A DNA stretch of 40,193 nucleotides from a virus: positions 1 to 40,193 of the IMG/VR virus record IMGVR_UViG_3300042467_002144, one strand, 5' to 3'. Position numbers and translations under genes: made by a program. Position 1 is the first letter of the stretch. Every line of letters starts with the position of its first letter. The notes under the pieces were generated by a model. The model was not told the origin of the DNA. It was given only the letters and a program-made list of their open reading frames with translations, and did not search any database. Below are positions 6,545 through 12,984 of this stretch, piece after piece.

Positions 6545-7987
6545 TTATTCAGCGCATGCAGCGCAGAATCCAGCCTCTAAAGAACAAGATGCAGAAGAGC
6601 TATCAGCTTCAGACTCATCGTCTAAGCCAAACATGCTCTTAAAATCGTCGTCCAATGCAGCATATGCATCATCCTTCCGTTGAGTGTCCGGAAGAACTTG
6701 CAGGCTGTAATAGAGGCTTGTCTGAGGAGATTCTAGCCAATCCTTCAGGAAGGCTTCGTCATAAACAACCACATCGCTCCACGAATTGAACGAATAGCCA
6801 TGGAGCAATCCGCTCGCTTGATACATGCGAATAAGCTCGTCTGTAACAAGCTTGTAAGCGTCCCAGCCCACCTCTGCTGCAGTCTCCACGGGACCATAAT
6901 CAAAGCTTTCCACGCCAAACGTGCCACTGTCCCTATCTACTTCCCGAGCAATGGGAGGGGCAATCTCGGGCGTGGTTGTAAAGCCACGAAGATCCTGATA
7001 GCGATAGGAACACGATGCAGTGGGAGCAATGGCAAAGGCACGGTCCATTCCAGCCTCACGCGCAATGTCAGCCGCAGCATGAATGCCTTGGTGAATGGCA
7101 AACACAGCATTTCCCACTGGTTTGTCCATCACTTCATACCAATCTTCTGGATCTTCCTGATTAAACGCCTTTAGCGCTTTGCCAAATTCGGCATAGCTAA
7201 TTTCATGAATGCTCAAGAAATTAGCCAGACCTAACAGGCCAAGCCCCACTTGCTTGTCAACAATGGGAGGAAGATATTCACCAGTGTCGCCAACGCCTGT
7301 TTGAGCATGAAGCTCGCACAATTGCGTCATGCCTTCAATAAAAGCCCCTTTAATTTCATCAATGCTGCATGCGCCAAGATTAATGTGCTGCAATAAGCAA
7401 GTGCCACGATGCGGAAGATAAACTTCCAGGCAGACATTCGCTCTGATGCGCTCGCCTTTGTCGTTGTAGCGAATTTTATTGAGCCAGAGGTCGCCAGCAG
7501 AGATGGCACGAAGAGCGGCATTAATCAGCTCAGGCGAAGCCTTGTCCAGAAACTGCTCGTCCACATTAAGGCAACGCTTCGTCCAGGGCAGGTCCTGTCT
7601 GGAAACATTGACAAATTCCATGGCGTCAGGGTGGGTGTAGTCCAAATGCAGGACCACAGCTCCATTTTTGTATAAACCACCACGCCTCAGAATTTCATTG
7701 AGCGTCGAATAGATTTTGCCGAAGCTAATAGGCCCGCTAGCAACCAAGCCCTTGCCATTTTCTTCGCCCCTGGGGCGAAGCTCAGAAAGATGCACCGCCA
7801 CTCCTGCACCATTACGCAGGCCATGGCTAACAAAGCGCCAAGACGCTTCAATGCCGTCTTCTCCTTCCATTGAATCTTGCACGTTAAAGACCGTGCAGCT
7901 AACCGGCAGCCGTCCATTCGGGCTTTCCATCCAGCTTTGCACCCTACCAGTGCGGGCAATTTTGTCAACCATTGGTTCCAGAGACAA
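6545..7987 (-). CDS. nrdA: Ribonucleotide reductase large (catalytic) subunit
   Basis: 480 residues, compact for the family. Visible features: SCTVFNV near 31 (first redox cysteine), GGLYKNGAVVLHLDYTHPD, RANVCLEVYLP near 209 (active-site cysteine and glutamate region), APTASCSYRYQD near 325 (phosphate-binding turn and second redox region), and a C-terminal CSLEAGFCAACAE tail with C-x-x-C for re-reduction. No ATP-cone domain at the N-terminus, so no overall allosteric activity switch is expected. Reduces ribonucleotides to deoxyribonucleotides with the nrdB product, feeding phage DNA synthesis. First major gene of the operon driven from the promoter at 8314-8342; a hairpin lies just upstream of its start. 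Confidence 0.9.
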   Translation of the reverse strand: MSLEPMVDKIARTGRVQSWMESPNGRLPVSCTVFNVQDSMEGEDGIEASWRFVSHGLRNGAGVAVHLSELRPRGEENGKGLVASGPISFGKIYSTLNEILRRGGLYKNGAVVLHLDYTHPDAMEFVNVSRQDLPWTKRCLNVDEQFLDKASPELINAALRAISAGDLWLNKIRYNDKGERIRANVCLEVYLPHRGTCLLQHINLGACSIDEIKGAFIEGMTQLCELHAQTGVGDTGEYLPPIVDKQVGLGLLGLANFLSIHEISYAEFGKALKAFNQEDPEDWYEVMDKPVGNAVFAIHQGIHAAADIAREAGMDRAFAIAPTASCSYRYQDLRGFTTTPEIAPPIAREVDRDSGTFGVESFDYGPVETAAEVGWDAYKLVTDELIRMYQASGLLHGYSFNSWSDVVVYDEAFLKDWLESPQTSLYYSLQVLPDTQRKDDAYAALDDDFKSMFGLDDESEADSSSASCSLEAGFCAACAE

Positions 7988-8008
7988 GAAAGGGCCTTAC
8001 GGCCCCAA
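7985..8008 (-). terminator. Hairpin ahead of nrdA
   Basis: GGGCC 7992-7996 with GGCCC 8001-8005, loop TTAC; on the minus strand the stem is followed by TTTCTTG. It ends the small upstream gene and may attenuate transcription into nrdA, whose ATG is 5 bases further. Confidence 0.5.
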
Positions 8009-8063
8009 AACTTACAACAGGCAGGCTAGCCAATTTTCCCCATGCAGGAATGGAAAACTTCCT

Positions 8064-8255
8064 TTAATCGCATAGCCCCTCCGGGTCTTCCACTGCCAGC
8101 AGATCATTGAAAAATAATTTCGCCTCATTGGACGTGCGGAAATAAAGAGGCTTACCATCTACTGCTGCAAACCATTGAAATTCTGGCCTACTAAAACAAG
8201 GCCAAAGTTTATAGGGGCCAATGTTAAATGGTTGACGTTCTGGCAGGCCCCACAT
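8064..8255 (-). CDS. Small hypothetical protein, first gene of the nrd operon
   Basis: 63 residues, ATG 8255. Starts MWGLPERQPFNIGPYKLWPC; rich in Trp, Phe and Pro, with a FQWFAAVDGKPLYFRTSNEA segment that reads like a small beta-rich domain. No membrane segment. Lies about 55 bases downstream of a good sigma-70-type promoter (8314-8342) and upstream of nrdA. Family not recognised. Confidence 0.65.
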   Translation of the reverse strand: MWGLPERQPFNIGPYKLWPCFSRPEFQWFAAVDGKPLYFRTSNEAKLFFNDLLAVEDPEGLCD

Positions 8256-8313
8256 AATTAATTAGCGGCGATCATTTCAGGCTAGTCACTATCAACAATT
8301 TGACTGGTAGTTT

Positions 8314-8342
8314 TTAATACATTCTTCTTCATTGCCTGACAA
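8314..8342 (-). promoter_or_regulatory. Sigma-70-type promoter of the nrd operon
   Basis: On the minus strand TTGTCA (8342-8337), spacer of 17, TATTAA (8319-8314). It points at the small gene at 8255 and then nrdA. The hexamers match bacterial consensus at 5 of 6 and 4 of 6 positions. Confidence 0.65.
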
Positions 8343-8384
8343 AACAGAAAACACTCTTAAGAAACGGGCAATTTTTCCATGGTT

Positions 8385-8410
8385 TTCGGGGCCTTTTAGG
8401 CCCCTTTCTA
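8385..8410 (+). terminator. Hairpin terminator of unclear purpose
   Basis: GGGGCC 8388-8393 with GGCCCC 8399-8404, loop TTTTA, followed by TTTCTAG on the plus strand. No plus-strand gene is seen upstream; it may insulate the divergent promoters at 8.3 and 8.44 kb. Confidence 0.5.
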
Positions 8411-8434
8411 GTGGTAGCAAGGGAAGTGAGCCTC

Positions 8435-8463
8435 TTGACAAAGCTTGACAGAGCATTTACGAT
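8435..8463 (+). promoter_or_regulatory. Sigma-70-type promoter for the 8.5 kb RNA
   Basis: TTGACA 8435-8440 (perfect -35), spacer of 17, TACGAT 8458-8463. A second TTGACA sits at 8445-8450. The predicted start is near 8470, just before the first helix of the structured RNA. Confidence 0.68.
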
Positions 8464-8469
8464 ATGCGT

Positions 8470-8733
8470 AAGCGCAGCAGCGTCTAAATTTTGCCCCTCC
8501 AGAGCAATTAGACGCTCCTCGCTAGCCTCTCCCGAGCACCTTCCCCTCCAACGAAGCGCCTAAAGCGCGGAGTGACGGGCTAAAAAGGCTAGACAAGCCA
8601 CGGTGCTCTTGACAATGCGGAGTCCCCAAAGGACGGAGCTACTGACGAGTGGCGAAATACAAAAAGGCTGGACCAGCTCCTAAGTAATGGTCTTGGGAAA
8701 CTATGCTCAGCAGCCAGAACGGGCTGTTTTTTT
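8470..8733 (+). ncRNA. About 265-nt structured RNA of unknown class
   Basis: Non-coding in all frames, but bounded by a good promoter and a terminator. Perfect helices: GCGTCTAA 8480-8487 with TTAGACGC 8508-8515; GAGCACC 8534-8540 with GGTGCTC 8602-8608, a closing helix around GCGC/GCGC (8556-8568) and GGCT/AGCC (8587-8599); GTCC/GGAC 8622-8634; and GGAGCT 8635-8640 with AGCTCC 8675-8680. AAAAAGGCT occurs twice (8582 and 8661), each followed by GAC inside a small hairpin. The pattern suggests a folded functional RNA. Not tmRNA, RNase P, 6S or a group I intron by the signatures I know. Its position just before an HNH gene may mean the two move together. Confidence 0.65.
8708..8733 (+). terminator. 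Intrinsic terminator of the 8.5 kb RNA
   Basis: CAGCC 8711-8715 with GGCTG 8722-8726 and seven T directly after (8727-8733). Marks the 3' end of the structured RNA. Confidence 0.75.
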
Positions 8734-8757
8734 AAGAAAAAGCAATATTGTCTAGAA

Positions 8758-8782
8758 CAGCGGCCCTTTGTGGGCCGCTTTA
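8758..8782 (+). terminator. Second hairpin downstream of the RNA
   Basis: GCGGCCC 8760-8766 with GGGCCGC 8772-8778, loop TTTGT, followed by TTTAAG. A back-up terminator or a separate stem. Confidence 0.5.
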
Positions 8783-8886
8783 AGCAATAGACGATGCAAA
8801 GGGAAATGCGCGAATTTAGAAAATGCCAGCTTCCTAGTGCATCATTACGGCGCTTTAGGCGCCTCCATTAGAGGAGAAGGAGGAGA

Positions 8887-8924
8887 ACGCTTCAAGCTGC
8901 GCCCTTCGGGCTTGCTTTCAGCGT
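8887..8924 (+). other. Long interrupted hairpin upstream of the HNH gene
   Basis: Three stacked stems: ACGCT/AGCGT (8887-8891, 8920-8924), AAGC/GCTT and GCCC/GGGC around a TTC loop, with small internal loops between. The space between it and the ATG at 8976 has no gene. It may control translation of the endonuclease; hairpins before free-standing homing endonuclease genes are known to do so in other phages. Confidence 0.5.
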
Positions 8925-8975
8925 GTGCCAACTAGGTTTTTGCTAGTTAAGATTTGTGACAATTGCTTGCCTCGC

Positions 8976-9473
8976 ATGGAAGCCCAGCAAAAACAATGTA
9001 CTAAATGCGGAATTGTCAAAAAGTTTGACAGTTTTTCAAGAAACAACTATCACAAAGATGGATTGCAGTCCTATTGCAAACAATGTGGGCACGCAATGAA
9101 AGAAAAATACTCCAAAAATAATCCGATAATGGTGCAAACCAATGGCATGCTTAACGATGCCCGTAAAAGAGCCAAGACTAAAAATATTCCTTTTGACATT
9201 GACATTAATTATGTGCGCTCTCTGGTTGTTCCTTATTGTCCAGTGTTTTCAACTATGCCTCTTGAATGGTCTTCTCGACGCAGCAGTAAAACTGGTCCCC
9301 TTCCCAATAGCCCCTCCCTAGATCGCATTGATCCAACCAAAGGCTACGTAAAAGGAAATGTATGGATAATTAGTAGCAAAGCAAATACTTTCAAAAGCTA
9401 CGCTACGCACGAAGAATTAAAAATTCTCGCTGAAGCCGTGGGACGCGCTATTGTCGATTCTCTTGATTGGTAG
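8976..9473 (+). CDS. HNH endonuclease with N-terminal zinc ribbon
   Basis: 165 residues from ATG 8976; the frame is open from a GTG at 8925 that lies inside the upstream hairpin. Two C-x-x-C pairs (CTKCG and CKQCG, residues about 8-40) form a zinc ribbon. The HNH core follows: PSLDRIDPTKGYVKGNVWII near residues 108-130, then SSKANTFKSYATHEELKIL. This is the layout of free-standing phage homing endonucleases. Stands alone between two structured non-coding stretches, typical of mobile endonuclease genes. Target site unknown. Confidence 0.88.
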   Translation: MEAQQKQCTKCGIVKKFDSFSRNNYHKDGLQSYCKQCGHAMKEKYSKNNPIMVQTNGMLNDARKRAKTKNIPFDIDINYVRSLVVPYCPVFSTMPLEWSSRRSSKTGPLPNSPSLDRIDPTKGYVKGNVWIISSKANTFKSYATHEELKILAEAVGRAIVDSLDW

Positions 9474-9499
9474 GTAATTGTACTTATTGCTGGCCATTT

Positions 9500-9660
9500 T
9501 CGATCATTTTTGGTTGCACATTTGACGAGGTATGCCGCGCCCCCAAAACCGTAGGGAGGCTTTCTACTGCTCCCTACACTGGCGTTTGGCCCGTGTCTGT
9601 TCACGGTAAACAGTTGTAACGTATTGAAATAATCCCGACCTGGCAGGTCGGTGTTTCTCT
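9500..9660 (+). other. Non-coding stretch with successive hairpins after the HNH gene
   Basis: No credible gene in 9474-9804. Hairpins: GTAGGGA/TCCCTAC 9551-9577, CCGTG/CACGG 9591-9606, and CCGACCT/AGGTCGG 9635-9651 followed by TGTTTCTCT, a possible terminator. GCGCC (9537) and GGCGT (9581) could close around the first hairpin. It may be a small RNA or simply the 3' region of the endonuclease transcript. Confidence 0.4.
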
Positions 9661-9769
9661 GATGTGGCGATGCTCCCCATTTTCAGCCTCCCATTGCACC
9701 GCAGCTCGAAATGGCCCCCTAGAAGCCCCGCCACCCTATCCTATGGGCAGGCTATGGGGGAAGATAGCC

Positions 9770-9800
9770 AGACAGAAAGAAGGGGCCCTATAGGGGCCCC
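9770..9800 (-). terminator. Terminator of the 9.8-11.0 kb minus-strand operon
   Basis: GGGGCCC 9782-9788 with GGGCCCC 9794-9800 around TATAG; on the minus strand the stem is followed by TTCTTTCT. It lies 5 bases after the stop of the 9805 gene. Confidence 0.65.
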
Positions 9801-9804
9801 TAGG

Positions 9805-10011
9805 CTAGTCTGCTGTTTCTTTATAGTTTCTGAGCTGATCTTCTAGGTCTAGTATAGTTTGGCGGATGGAATGGGCTTGGCTGATTGTTGCATCTTCTAG
9901 GCTATCTTCTAGCGTTGTGATGAAACTTTCCGCATCTTCTACAGTGTAGAAAGTCTCGGGAGAATAGCCCACGCCATACTCGTCTATGGCGAAAGTTTCA
10001 AACTTTATCAT
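9805..10011 (-). CDS. Small acidic hypothetical protein
   Basis: 68 residues from ATG 10011, preceded by GGAGG with a 7-base spacer and overlapping the stop of the DUF7227-like gene (TGATG). Starts MIKFETFAIDEYGVGYSPET, then an acidic helical DAESFITTLEDSLEDATI and a coiled DLEDQLRNYKE end. No family recognised. Three of its codon runs are GAAAGTTTC/GAAACTTTC repeats of the local motif cluster. Confidence 0.75.
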   Translation of the reverse strand: MIKFETFAIDEYGVGYSPETFYTVEDAESFITTLEDSLEDATISQAHSIRQTILDLEDQLRNYKETAD

Positions 10012-10712
10012 CACTGAGCCTCCGAAAGTTGCGCTTCAGCTTTACGCTTACCAACGCCGTGGGCTAAGAAAGCAATGGCTACTTTCTTCCCCCGTCTGTG
10101 ACATAGCATGCAATCGTTGCAGGTTACAGTGTCACTACGTTGTGCGGGACAAACTAGAACAATGTTCCCATCGTTTGTTCTCCATTGTGTGCGTTGTTCG
10201 TCAGACTTTGCCACTACAACAGCGGGAAGATCTGCCGCAATGGCTGCATCAACTTGTACTTCACTTTCGCAGCTCACGTTGATAGTGAAGCCCGCACGGT
10301 TAGCCTTTCTAATTAAGGAAAGATTCTCACCTAGTGTGATGTTGTGGTGAGAATAGGTGTAGGCTTTAAGATGCGAGACTGCCTTTATCATCTTCCGGAT
10401 GAAAGTTTCTGAAATCTTGCCATTATTATGCGGAAGATCCCCCGCCTGATTGTGACGAAAGGCTGAACCTGCGGGAAGTTCTTCTAACTTTGAGAGGAAA
10501 GTTTGAAAGTTTGTGCCACGTTCGCCGCTTGTAACTTTCAGCCAGTGTAGATTAAGCGGCCCGGACTGAGCGTAGCATCCCCCGCCATTCTCGGGCAGAA
10601 AAGGACACGATGGAGCGCAAGTGGACTTTGAAGATGTAGAGACTGCCATTGGGCCAGTCTTAGCATTGTTGCTTTTTACGGAAAGATGAAAGGAAAGGGC
10701 AGAAAGTTGCAT
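10011..10712 (-). CDS. Cysteine-rich phage protein of the DUF7227 type
   Basis: 233 residues, ATG 10712. The N-terminus SVKSNNAKTGPMAVSTSSKS followed by TCAPSCPFL, GGGCYAQSGP and HW is the pattern of a widespread phage family (DUF7227 as I recall it). The C-terminus has VTCNDCMLCHRRGKKVAIAF, a likely second metal or iron-sulfur site. Conserved cysteines and histidines suggest metal binding; biochemical function unknown. The start codon follows a CTTTC-rich tract instead of an ordinary ribosome site, and the gene contains several GAAAGTT repeats. Confidence 0.8.
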   Translation of the reverse strand: MQLSALSFHLSVKSNNAKTGPMAVSTSSKSTCAPSCPFLPENGGGCYAQSGPLNLHWLKVTSGERGTNFQTFLSKLEELPAGSAFRHNQAGDLPHNNGKISETFIRKMIKAVSHLKAYTYSHHNITLGENLSLIRKANRAGFTINVSCESEVQVDAAIAADLPAVVVAKSDEQRTQWRTNDGNIVLVCPAQRSDTVTCNDCMLCHRRGKKVAIAFLAHGVGKRKAEAQLSEAQ

Positions 10713-10758
10713 GGTTGAAAGGAAAGAAAGGAAAGGAAAGGAAAGAAAGACTAAGAAA
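10713..10758 (+). repeat. GAAAG simple repeat before the DUF7227-like gene
   Basis: About nine copies of GAAAG or GGAAA in 45 bases. On the minus strand this is a CTTTC tract immediately 5' of the ATG at 10712, where a ribosome-binding site would be expected. Such tracts slip during replication and could vary expression of the gene. Confidence 0.75.
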
Positions 10759-10761
10759 GAA

Positions 10762-10998
10762 TCAACGTTCGCCGGGAAGTTTGGCGGACGTTACAACAAC
10801 TGCAGAAAGTTTGCGGCCCCATTGTTTCGCCATGGCGAAAGTTTCGGCGTCTGAACTTTCTTCTATGAACTGCCGATACGTTGCATCGGGCATCGTTTCT
10901 GCGTCCACCAGATAGCATGTAGCAGCATCTAGGACAGTGCCGGTAGAGTCAACAATCAAGCAGCCATCTAGCGGGCTGCGGGTGAAAGAATAGGCCAT
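10762..10998 (-). CDS. Small hypothetical protein
   Basis: 78 residues from ATG 10998 (MAYSFTRSPLDGCLIVDSTG); an upstream in-frame start at 11079 would add an unlikely basic leader. Predicted mixed alpha/beta, with YRQFIEESSDAETFAMAKQW and a VVVTSAKLPGER end. First gene of the GAAAGTT-rich trio. No family recognised. Confidence 0.65.
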   Translation of the reverse strand: MAYSFTRSPLDGCLIVDSTGTVLDAATCYLVDAETMPDATYRQFIEESSDAETFAMAKQWGRKLSAVVVTSAKLPGER

Positions 10999-10999
10999 G

Positions 11000-11715
11000 G
11001 GTGAAAGTTGCGGAGGGTGGCGGCTGGCGAGTCGCCTCGCTTGCCGTTGGTAGAAGTATGGGCCCAAACTGGCCCACAATCCAGGAAGTTAGGACACTCC
11101 CATAGGTGGCACAATCTCCGGGAGGCTATGGCGGTTTGTGTGGTTGGTGCGTTGTCCGGGAACCTACAGGATCGGCACCATAGAAGAAAGAAAGAACGCG
11201 CGCGTGCGCGGATACCATGGCACCCCCCGAACGGTCAACCACTAGCGCAACATTTGGCAACATTTGGCGCCCATACCACGAGACCGGCGAGACTACGGCG
11301 TCGCGTTACATTCTGAAATATTTATATTTAGCGCGAAACAGTAGGCTACATCCTGCCGAGTGGCAGTTAGCTACATTTAGTGGCGCAAGATGCAACGATG
11401 AGAATATTTTATCGCGTGCAATTCTTTACATCAACTGCGCTTATCAGATAAGCGGAGCTGATGGGAGGGCCGGGGAATGATCAGGATGCCTGATATGATA
11501 AGGGATGCTGATGGATCGGCCCGGAATGATCAGCTCAGCTTATCAATGGCCAAAAGTAGTACAAATGTACTACCCGGTGAAAATGAGAATCATTATCAAC
11601 AAGGCGGCGGGAAAATCGGGCAGGGAGCCTGATACGCAGCCAGCCGGACCCTAGATACGAACCTAGCCGGGTCTTATACGATGCCAGCCGGGTCTTATAC
11701 ATTTTCAGCCGGGTC
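11000..11715. other. Repeat-rich non-coding region, candidate replication origin
   Basis: 715 bases without a credible gene inside a minus-strand array. From left to right: tandem CAACATTTGG at 11248-11267; an A+T-rich patch near 11310-11330 (GAAATATTTATATTTAG); inverted repeat CGCTTATC-A-GATAAGCG 11438-11454; GGAATGATCAG at 11474-11484 and again at 11523-11533; inverted repeat GTAGTACA-aa-TGTACTAC 11556-11573; then four or five iteron-like repeats. This mix of iterons, inverted repeats and an A+T-rich stretch is typical of replication origins or partition/operator sites. No initiator gene is adjacent, so the assignment is inference. Confidence 0.5.
11640..11715. repeat. Iteron-like direct repeats of about 21 bp
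   Basis: AGCCGG occurs at 11642, 11665, 11686 and 11707 (steps of 23, 21 and 21). The middle two copies read AGCCGGGTCTTATAC exactly; the outer two are degenerate. Two helical turns per unit puts all sites on the same face of the DNA, as for repeated protein-binding sites. Confidence 0.75.
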
Positions 11716-11874
11716 TCACCAACCATGGCCATCAAAGGCCGCCTGAATGGCGGCCTCTTCACTTTCAAACGGTCCCCCAATGATGGAATCATCGCTATCG
11801 GAATAGAAATACCACCCTTCGATTAATTCAGTGCCTTTGCAGCAATCTTCGCTAAAGAAATCAATGAGAATCAT
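11716..11874 (-). CDS. Small acidic hypothetical protein
   Basis: 52 residues, ATG 11874, stop TGA 11716-11718. Sequence MILIDFFSEDCCKGTELIEG then YFYSDSDDSIIGGPFESEEA and AAFDGHGW. The GGPFES-E-A segment is common in small phage proteins that follow acidic helices. The start lies 2 bases after the stop of the 11877 gene, so it is coupled to it. Last gene before the repeat-rich region; its stop sits at the edge of the iterons. Confidence 0.72.
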   Translation of the reverse strand: MILIDFFSEDCCKGTELIEGWYFYSDSDDSIIGGPFESEEAAIQAAFDGHGW

Positions 11875-11876
11875 GA

Positions 11877-12182
11877 TTAACGTTTCTTGAATTTAGAAAG
11901 ATGAAGGTTCCACATGCCTGCACTCATGCTGCCAGGCCGATATAGCACATAGCAAGGCTTTTGCAGAACCATTCCACCTTCGCCATCGGGCTCTGGTTCG
12001 GCTTCATCTAACCACATGCCCTTACATTCATTGTTTTCATCAAAGATGCCTATTTGATAGTCCCCATCTTCCATACACACGCGAACGTGCATAATTAGTT
12101 CTTTGAGGCGGGCCGCTTGGTAGCGGCCCTGTGTGGCGGGCCAATACGGGCCGTTTTCGCTGTAGTTGCAAACATAATGCAT
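11877..12182 (-). CDS. Hypothetical protein
   Basis: 101 residues from ATG 12182, with GAGG 7 bases upstream. Starts MHYVCNYSENGPYWPATQGR; contains acidic AEPEPDGEGG and ends WNLHLSKFKKR. Start overlaps the end of the 12185 gene. Part of a four-gene overlapping minus-strand operon (12659 to 11716). No family recognised. Confidence 0.7.
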   Translation of the reverse strand: MHYVCNYSENGPYWPATQGRYQAARLKELIMHVRVCMEDGDYQIGIFDENNECKGMWLDEAEPEPDGEGGMVLQKPCYVLYRPGSMSAGMWNLHLSKFKKR

Positions 12183-12184
12183 AA

Positions 12185-12370
12185 TCAATCCTCAGAAACA
12201 ATGCGAAAATCAGGGTCGTTGTCTTTCTTTATCCATCGACATTGATTCATGCCAGGAATGACAATGAAAAGCTTGTCGTGATGGTTTTGCTCAACAATGG
12301 CAGTGGTGAGGGCCTTGCCGATACGGCTGCGGCCCTTGCTGCTGATTGCGAGGATGTTAACGGTTTCCAT
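12185..12370 (-). CDS. Small hypothetical protein
   Basis: 61 residues from ATG 12370, inside the 3' end of the 12357 gene in another frame. Sequence METVNILAISSKGRSRIGKA then HDKLFIVIPGMNQCRWIKKD. The frame is open further upstream, but that part is antisense-like and lacks a start context. No family recognised. Confidence 0.62.
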   Translation of the reverse strand: METVNILAISSKGRSRIGKALTTAIVEQNHHDKLFIVIPGMNQCRWIKKDNDPDFRIVSED

Positions 12371-12659
12371 TGGCCTCCTCCTGTGCTTTCCATTGCTTTT
12401 CCATCCAACGCTGGCGATCATCGGGGCTTTCAAAGAGAGCCACGGGCTCTTCGCTGCTGGTCTTGGTGCAGAAGAAGCGCTGCGTGATGATGCGGCCAGA
12501 GTGGGCATCACGGAAGTCTGCAGTCCAGAGCCAGAAGCCAAGGTGAGCTGCAACCAGCTTCACGCGGCGTTCGATGTTGCGCGAAGTGTCGTGGCGCCAC
12601 CACTGGCCTTGAGTGGGGCGGAAGCTGTCGAGGGTGAAGAAGAGAACGGGAGCAGTCAT
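12357..12659 (-). CDS. Hypothetical protein
   Basis: 100 residues, ATG 12659. Aromatic-rich start (MTAPVLFFTLDSFRPTQGQW), a WLWTADFRDAHSGRIITQRF middle and a charged RQRWMEKQWKAQEEANGNR end. Leader has a GGGCC/GGCCC hairpin and a promoter with TTGACA and TAATTT (12702-12730) but no visible Shine-Dalgarno. No family recognised. Confidence 0.7.
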   Translation of the reverse strand: MTAPVLFFTLDSFRPTQGQWWRHDTSRNIERRVKLVAAHLGFWLWTADFRDAHSGRIITQRFFCTKTSSEEPVALFESPDDRQRWMEKQWKAQEEANGNR

Positions 12660-12701
12660 GGTTTCGAAGGAGGACGGGCCTCGCGGCCCTGTACGAAATA
12701 G

Positions 12702-12730
12702 AAATTAGTTCATTTCCAGGAGGCTGTCAA
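12702..12730 (-). promoter_or_regulatory. Sigma-70-type promoter of the 12.66 kb operon
   Basis: Minus strand TTGACA (12730-12725), spacer of 17, TAATTT (12707-12702). The -35 lies inside the 3' end of the upstream gene, in the loop of AGGC-TTGACA-GCCT. The 18 bases from the -10 onward (12691-12708) recur exactly at 13537-13554. Confidence 0.7.
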
Positions 12731-12982
12731 GCCTTGTTGCGTTTCTTCACAAACGCCCTTGGCATGGTTCATGATCCAGCCCCTGTAATGCGGCGCTGAG
12801 CGATCCACGCTGATGAGCCCCTTGACTTCTAGAGCCTCTAGGGCATTGAGATAGAGGGGAAGATTGGAGCCTGCTAGGGGAAGCTTAGGTACAAAGCAGG
12901 GAGCGTGCTTGTGGCGTTTCTTATGGGCCAGGAAATAAGAAAACAGATTGCGTTGGTTGATGGAAAGGCCATGAGCTTGCAT
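12710..12982 (-). CDS. Hypothetical protein, possibly winged-helix-like
   Basis: 90 residues from ATG 12982 (GGAG with a 7-base spacer; ATG 12988 also possible). Begins MQAHGLSINQRNLFSYFLAH, with LPLYLNALEALEVKGLISVD resembling the recognition helix and wing of small winged-helix proteins, and ends GLTASWK. A DNA-binding role is only suggested by that pattern. Confidence 0.68.
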   Translation of the reverse strand: MQAHGLSINQRNLFSYFLAHKKRHKHAPCFVPKLPLAGSNLPLYLNALEALEVKGLISVDRSAPHYRGWIMNHAKGVCEETQQGLTASWK

Positions 12983-12984
12983 GG

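Larger units (their letters stand above)
9924..11009. repeat. Cluster of 12 GAAAGTT/AACTTTC motifs
   Basis: Exact copies counted: plus-strand GAAAGTT at 9991, 10024, 10401, 10497, 10505, 10702, 10805, 10837 and 11003; AACTTTC at 9924, 10533 and 10854. Chance expectation for a 7-mer on both strands in 1.1 kb is about 0.13. Several are extended to the near-palindrome GAAASTTTC. They fall in three genes and the spaces between them, in more than one reading frame, so amino acid sequence alone does not explain them. Confidence 0.8.

Noticed and set aside
5832-6683. 283-codon plus-strand frame.
   Set aside because: Antisense shadow of nrdB and the end of nrdA.
8635-8680. Hammerhead-like core: CTGACGA then GAAA inside a GGAGCT/AGCTCC helix.
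   Set aside because: Stem II would have one pair and there is no matching stem III with a cleavage site (no GTATH opposite GAAATAC), so it is not a functional hammerhead.
11535-11792. 85-codon minus-strand frame with repeated TRL-x-x-Y units.
   Set aside because: The peptide repeat is the 21-bp DNA iteron read as codons; the frame overlaps the better 52-residue gene at 11716-11874 and has no start context.
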